Shown here piece after piece: positions 5,751 to 9,153 of a DNA stretch of 9,153 bases. Made by a program: the position numbers and the translations under genes. This DNA is from Candidatus Segetimicrobium genomatis (GTDB taxonomy: Bacteria; Sysuimicrobiota; Sysuimicrobiia; Sysuimicrobiales; Segetimicrobiaceae): positions 1 through 9,153 of the forward strand of contig VBAO01000248.1 of NCBI GenBank assembly GCA_005883865.1. Direction: 5' to 3'. The notes below the pieces were generated by a model. That model saw nothing but the letters and a program-made list of their open reading frames with translations. It ran no database searches and had not been told where the DNA came from. Within the stretch, counting starts at the first letter, position 1. Each line of letters opens with the position of its first letter.

Positions 5751-7564
5751 GGGTGCGCCTCCCCCGGAACAGCCGAGGGGAGGGGCGCTGGGGGAGCCGG
5801 CAGGGGACGCCCCGCCCCGGGGGTCGGAAGGCCAAACGCCACTTGGAGCACCCGCTGGACGATCGGGGCGGCGAATTCGGCGCCGTACCCCACGTTCTCC
5901 ACGAGGGCCACGACCACGAGTTGGGGATCCTTGACCGGGGCGTACCCGGCAAACCACGCGTGCGGCCGGCCGTGCGGGTTTTCCGCGGTGCCGGTCTTGC
6001 CGGCGACGGCCAGCCCCGGCATCTGGATCGACGCGGCGGTGCCGTGGGTGACGACGGCCACCAACCCGGCCTGGAGTATCGCCAGCGTCTGCGGGTACAC
6101 GTGAATCGTGCGGGCCGGGGGCGGCGCGACGCGGAGCAGCGCCTGGCCATCGGGTGAGGTGATCTCGGTCACGATGTGGGGGGTGACGAGCCGGCCCCCG
6201 TTGGCCACCGCGGCCACGAGGCGCGCGACCTGGATCGGCGTGGCAAGCATGAATCCCTGGCCGACCGCCGAGTTCAACGTATCGCCGGGGTACCACGCCT
6301 CCTTCCACACCCGAAGCTTCCAGTCGGGATCGGGAACGATCCCCGCGCTTTCCTGGACGAGATCGATCCCCGTGGTCTGCCCCAGGCCGTACATCTTGGC
6401 GTACCGGGCCAGGGCGTCGGGGCCCACGGGGCGGGCCAGGGTCCAGAACACCACGTTGCACGATTGGGCGATCCCCTCGAGGAAGTTCAGGCTGCCGTGG
6501 GCTTCGTGGTCGTGAAAGACACGGTTGCCGAGGGTGTAGAAGCCGGGACAGAAAAACCGGGTGCCCGGCTGGACCACCCCCAACTCCAGGGCCGCGGTCG
6601 CCGTGACGATCTTGAACACCGACCCCATGGGATACCCGCCCTGGGTGGCCCGGTCGAGCAGCGGCTGCAGCGGGTCGCGCAGCAATTTCGTCCAGGCCGG
6701 GACGGTGATCCCGGTCGCGAAGAGGTTGGGGTTGAACGCGGGATGGCTGACAAGGGCCACGATCGTGCCATCATTGGGATCCATCGCCACGACGGCTCCG
6801 ACCCGCGACCCGAGCGCGTCCTCGGCCGCCTGCTGAACATCCAGGTCGATCCCGAGCGTCACGGTGTTGCCGGGGGACGGCGGGATCTTCGCCAGCTGGC
6901 GAAGCGGGCGGCCTTGGGCGTCCACCTCGGCCTGGATCTGCCCGTTTCGCCCCTTGAGGTATCGGTCGTAGATCCGCTCGACCCCATCCTTCCCGATCAA
7001 CTCGCCGGCTTCGTAGCCTTGCCCGCGCAGCGTCGCGAGCGCCCGGTCGTCGACCTCTCCCAGGTATCCCAGGAGGTGCGCGGCCAGGGCGCCGTGGAGG
7101 TAATCGCGGACGGGCTCCACCTGCACGAGGACGCCGGGGAGATCCATCCGGTTTTCCTCGAGCGCCGCGATGGCTTCCTTGGGGATGTCGCGGCGCAGGA
7201 GGACTGGATCGAATGGCCGCTCCTGGGCCGCGACGGCCAATTTGTCGTTCACCTCCGCCGGGGTCATGCCGAGTTTGCGGGCCACTTCGGGGATGACCTG
7301 CGCCGAATCGCGCAACTCGGTGGGCAGGAGATAGACGGTGAAGGCGGCGCGATTCAGGATCAGGGGGCGGCCGTGACGGTCTTTGATCAGCCCGCGGGGA
7401 GCGACGATGCTGGTGATGCGGATCCGATTCTCCTCGGCGAGCCGGAGGAAGTACTCCCCCTGGAGGATCTGGATCTGCCAGAGGCGGACCGCCAGCGCCA
7501 GCAACAGGGCGCCGACGACCACCAGCACCACGGTCAGGCGGCGTTCAAAGAGATCTCGGTCCAT
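5747..7564 (-). CDS. mrdA: Penicillin-binding protein 2, elongasome peptidoglycan D,D-transpeptidase
   Basis: This class B PBP cross-links peptidoglycan strands made by RodA during cell elongation. The 605-residue protein has a single N-terminal membrane anchor (about 11-28). A non-catalytic pedestal domain follows, including the APRGLIKDRHGRPL motif (about 55-68). The transpeptidase domain (about 235-578) has all three active-site motifs: SVFK with nucleophile Ser315 and Lys318, SCN at 368-370, and KTG at 523-525. The SxxK motif is preceded by YPMG where YPPG is usual, a mild variant. The last 25 residues are Pro/Ala-rich and probably disordered. An in-frame TGA (the mreD stop at 7588-7586) lies 21 nt upstream of the ATG and there is no other start between, so the start is fixed. 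There is no convincing Shine-Dalgarno sequence. The stop overlaps rodA (GTGA). Confidence 0.96.
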   Translation of the reverse strand: MDRDLFERRLTVVLVVVGALLLALAVRLWQIQILQGEYFLRLAEENRIRITSIVAPRGLIKDRHGRPLILNRAAFTVYLLPTELRDSAQVIPEVARKLGMTPAEVNDKLAVAAQERPFDPVLLRRDIPKEAIAALEENRMDLPGVLVQVEPVRDYLHGALAAHLLGYLGEVDDRALATLRGQGYEAGELIGKDGVERIYDRYLKGRNGQIQAEVDAQGRPLRQLAKIPPSPGNTVTLGIDLDVQQAAEDALGSRVGAVVAMDPNDGTIVALVSHPAFNPNLFATGITVPAWTKLLRDPLQPLLDRATQGGYPMGSVFKIVTATAALELGVVQPGTRFFCPGFYTLGNRVFHDHEAHGSLNFLEGIAQSCNVVFWTLARPVGPDALARYAKMYGLGQTTGIDLVQESAGIVPDPDWKLRVWKEAWYPGDTLNSAVGQGFMLATPIQVARLVAAVANGGRLVTPHIVTEITSPDGQALLRVAPPPARTIHVYPQTLAILQAGLVAVVTHGTAASIQMPGLAVAGKTGTAENPHGRPHAWFAGYAPVKDPQLVVVALVENVGYGAEFAAPIVQRVLQVAFGLPTPGAGRPLPAPPAPLPSAVPGEAHP

Positions 7565-7585
7565 CGGGGAACCGGGGGACGGCCA

Positions 7586-8092
7586 TCAGCGGGACTCTTC
7601 ATGAAACCGAACGAGCGCCCTGTCGAGGGAGCGAAGTCCATGATAAATGGGGATCGCAATGAGGCCATTATAGCACGCCGTCACGAGATCGACCCGGACG
7701 ACCTCGAGGAGGGGACCTCCGAGCAGGCCGACCAGGTGCGCCGCCAGGGCCCAGACCCCGACCCGGAGGCCGGTGAGCGCCGCGGCGCTCACCGCCGGCA
7801 TCCACACGCTTTCTATATAGACGACCCCTCCCCCCAGGCCGGCGACGAATCCCACGACCTGATCGGCCAGCATCCCGAGCCCCAGCGGCACGCCCGTGAC
7901 GATATCTTGGAGGAGCCCGACCCCCGCGCCCACGAGGGCTCCTTCTTCTGAGCCGTGAACCAATCCCACCACCATCACGAAGATGACGAGCGGATCCGGG
8001 GCCACGCCGACGATCGTCGCCCGTCCCAGCCATGTCATCTCCAGCACGAGGCCGACGGCGACGACCAACAGGTATGCCCCGTACCTAATCAT
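7586..8092 (-). CDS. mreD: Rod shape-determining protein MreD
   Basis: MreD is a small polytopic membrane protein of the elongasome, partner of MreC. The 168-residue product has the expected size. It is hydrophobic throughout with roughly five or six membrane segments (about 5-23, 33-47, 52-66, 77-95, 100-125 and 135-152). Residues 32-64 carry the family pattern: PDPLVIF, then a VGLVHGSEEGALVGAGVG stretch and LLQDI (the conserved PD...G...G...GLL-D arrangement). The start ATG at 8092 overlaps the mreC stop by 4 nt (ATGA) with no clear Shine-Dalgarno sequence, so translation is probably coupled to mreC. MreD is poorly conserved in sequence; the call rests on this motif, the topology and its place between mreC and mrdA. 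A TGC-TATAAT sequence inside its 3' part may be an internal promoter. Confidence 0.93.
   Translation of the reverse strand: MIRYGAYLLVVAVGLVLEMTWLGRATIVGVAPDPLVIFVMVVGLVHGSEEGALVGAGVGLLQDIVTGVPLGLGMLADQVVGFVAGLGGGVVYIESVWMPAVSAAALTGLRVGVWALAAHLVGLLGGPLLEVVRVDLVTACYNGLIAIPIYHGLRSLDRALVRFHEESR
7667..7675 (-). promoter_or_regulatory. Possible internal extended -10 promoter within mreD
   Basis: The minus strand reads TGC followed by a perfect TATAAT (7672-7667), about 100 nt before the mrdA ATG. No good -35 hexamer is found 16-18 nt upstream (GGGTCG-like), but extended -10 promoters can do without one. The bases also encode Cys-Tyr-Asn of MreD, so chance is a real alternative. If active, it would express mrdA, rodA and rng separately from mreBCD. 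Confidence 0.3.
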
Positions 8093-8884
8093 CGGGGGGC
8101 CTGGGATCCCTCTGCGACGAGGATGACCATCTCTTCGAGGTGGTTGAGATCCGCGGCCGGACGGACGAGCGCCTCCCGGAACAGGTCTCCCTCGCCCCGG
8201 GACACGTCGACGACCGTCCCCACCACGAGCCCGCGGGGATAGATCTCGCCGAGCCCGGCCGTCACGACCTGATCCCCCGGTTGGATCTCCGCGTCGCGGG
8301 ACAGATACTTGACGCGGAGCATCGGCTGGCCCTGGCCTTCGGCGACCCCCGCATCCCGAGACCGGCCCACCAGGACCCCGATCGCGCTTCGAGGATCGAG
8401 GACCAGGAGCACCCGCGCCCACCCCCCGGACGCCTCGATGACGTGGCCCACCAGTCCCTCGCTCGTGACCACGGGGTCATTGCGCCGGACGCCGTCCCGG
8501 GGGCCGCGGTCGATCAGCAGCGTGTTGAACCAGTGGCTGGGATCGCGCCCGATGACGCGGGCGGAGACGGTCCGAAACGACTGCTGCCGAACCGCCATGA
8601 GGCTGCGCAGCCTCTGGGCTTCCTGTGCGGCGTCCTGGAGCCGGGCGTTCTCTTCGCGAAGCCGGGCGACCTCCGCCGCGAGGCGCCGGTTCTCCGTCCG
8701 GAGCCGGCCGATCTCCGTGACGAGCGCCCAACCGCGATCTACGACATCGCCGACCCGGGACAGGCCGGCGGCCCCGCCGCTGCTCCGGGGATCGCACCTG
8801 ATTGGTGAGCACCCCGAGGGCGAGGATGCACAGTACGATGAAGACGACGAACTGTCGGCGGCGGGCAAACGCGTCCAATACCAC
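8089..8884 (-). CDS. mreC: Cell shape-determining protein MreC, with an apparent +1 frameshift near its N-terminus
   Basis: MreC is the bitopic scaffold that links MreB to PBP2 and RodA on the outer face of the membrane. Two frames are needed to read it. The first, from GTG at 8884, gives a basic start (ARRR) and one hydrophobic segment (QFVVFIVLCILALGVL, about residues 11-26). The second, ending in TGA at 8089, gives the coiled coil (EIGRLRTENRRLAAEVARL and onward) and the beta-barrel domain with GLVGHVIEA, IQPGDQVVTAGLGEIYPRG and the closing PAADLNHLEEMVILV. The switch must fall around 8771-8790, where G4 and C4 runs lie. The span is 796 nt, one base more than a multiple of three; removing one base would give 264 residues, within the normal size range. 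The second frame alone can start at ATG 8868 (259 aa) but then lacks the membrane anchor. It may be a sequencing error or a true disruption. The stop overlaps the mreD start by 4 nt (ATGA). Confidence 0.88.
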
Positions 8885-8892
8885 GGCGGGAT

Positions 8893-9153
8893 CTATCTCT
8901 TGGTGGTAATCAGCACCTTTTTCAGGGTCTCGATCTCTTCGAGCGCCTTCCCCGTCCCCAACACGACGGCGCTCAAGGGATCGTCGGTAATGGTCACCGG
9001 CATGCCGGTCTCCTCGGCGAGCAGCCGGTCGAGCCCGCGGAGCAGCGAGCCGCCGCCGGCCATGACGATTCCTCGGTCGACGATGTCGGCGGCGAGTTCG
9101 GGCGGGGTCCGCTCCAGGGTCATCTTCACCGCCTCCACGATGCCCGCGATCGG
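8893..9153 (-). CDS. mreB: Rod shape-determining protein MreB, C-terminal part (5' end outside window)
   Basis: This is the last 86 residues of MreB, the actin-like ATPase that polymerises under the cytoplasmic membrane and positions the side-wall synthesis machinery. The visible part carries the MreB C-terminal signature: ERTPPELAADIVDRGIVMAGGG (split here as ERTPPELAAD then IVDRGIVMAGGG, the glycine-rich nucleotide-binding loop), then LLRGLDRLL, ETGMPV and DPLSAVVLGTGKALEE. It ends in a basic tail (TTKR) at a TAG codon. The reading frame is open to the right edge, so the start lies beyond the window. mreC begins 8 nt downstream, as in the usual mreBCD operon. Identity is very secure; nothing can be said about the N-terminal ATPase half or its promoter. 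Confidence 0.97.
   Translation of the reverse strand, partial: PIAGIVEAVKMTLERTPPELAADIVDRGIVMAGGGSLLRGLDRLLAEETGMPVTITDDPLSAVVLGTGKALEEIETLKKVLITTKR

Noticed and set aside
5751..6461. N-terminal extension of rodA by 237 codons
   Set aside because: The added part reads mrdA out of frame; GTG 5750 has a good ribosome-binding site and the typical 4-nt overlap with mrdA.
7584..7586. Alternative ATG for mrdA at the mreD stop
   Set aside because: It is out of frame with mrdA (22 nt from the true ATG) and gives no PBP sequence.
6176..7951. Plus-strand open frame of 591 codons opposite mrdA and mreD
   Set aside because: It is the antisense shadow of two clearly identified genes, with no recognisable domain or ribosome-binding site.
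8477..8884. Programmed +1 frameshifting in mreC
   Set aside because: The first frame stays open for about 100 codons after the junction, with no stop codon at the shift and no known slippery motif, so an indel or assembly error is simpler.

Overview
The window is GC-rich bacterial chromosome (I estimate about two thirds G+C by eye). It is almost completely filled by eleven genes, all on the minus strand, so the biological order runs from the right end to the left end. In transcription order: mreB (3' end only), mreC, mreD, mrdA (PBP2), rodA, rng (RNase G/E), rplU (L21), rpmA (L27), obg, nadD and rsfS (runs off the left edge). No gap exceeds 53 nt, and neighbours often overlap by 1, 4 or 11 nt. 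I found no RNA gene, insertion sequence, CRISPR array, phage gene or accessory island.

Region 1 (about 9153-4554) is the elongasome: MreB filament, MreC scaffold, MreD membrane partner, PBP2 transpeptidase and RodA glycosyltransferase. Together these insert peptidoglycan along the side wall of a rod-shaped cell. Region 2 (4545-2809) is the endoribonuclease rng, 8 nt after rodA. Region 3 (2755-1) is a ribosome group: L21, L27, the 50S-assembly GTPase Obg and the ribosome silencing factor RsfS, with the NAD biosynthesis enzyme NadD between the last two. A good sigma-70-type promoter overlapping the rng stop codon (2784-2812) probably gives region 3 its own transcription.

The gene order resembles a slimmed version of the mre-min-rng-rplU-rpmA-obg-nadD-rsfS neighbourhood of Firmicutes and related Gram-positive-like lineages. 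However, minCD, sporulation genes, ysxB/prp and yqeK are absent. L27 also starts directly at the mature end instead of carrying the Prp-cleaved leader typical of Firmicutes. This points to a GC-rich, probably uncultivated lineage outside classical Firmicutes. I cannot name the phylum from this sequence.

I do not see an undescribed system; the genes are conserved housekeeping genes. Worth a second look are: an apparent one-base frameshift in mreC between its membrane anchor and its coiled coil; a 26-nt hairpin-forming direct repeat that makes up the last codons of rpmA and recurs over the obg ribosome-binding site; an Obg tail that looks like read-through of repeat-like DNA; the promoter at the rng stop; and an extended -10 box inside mreD.
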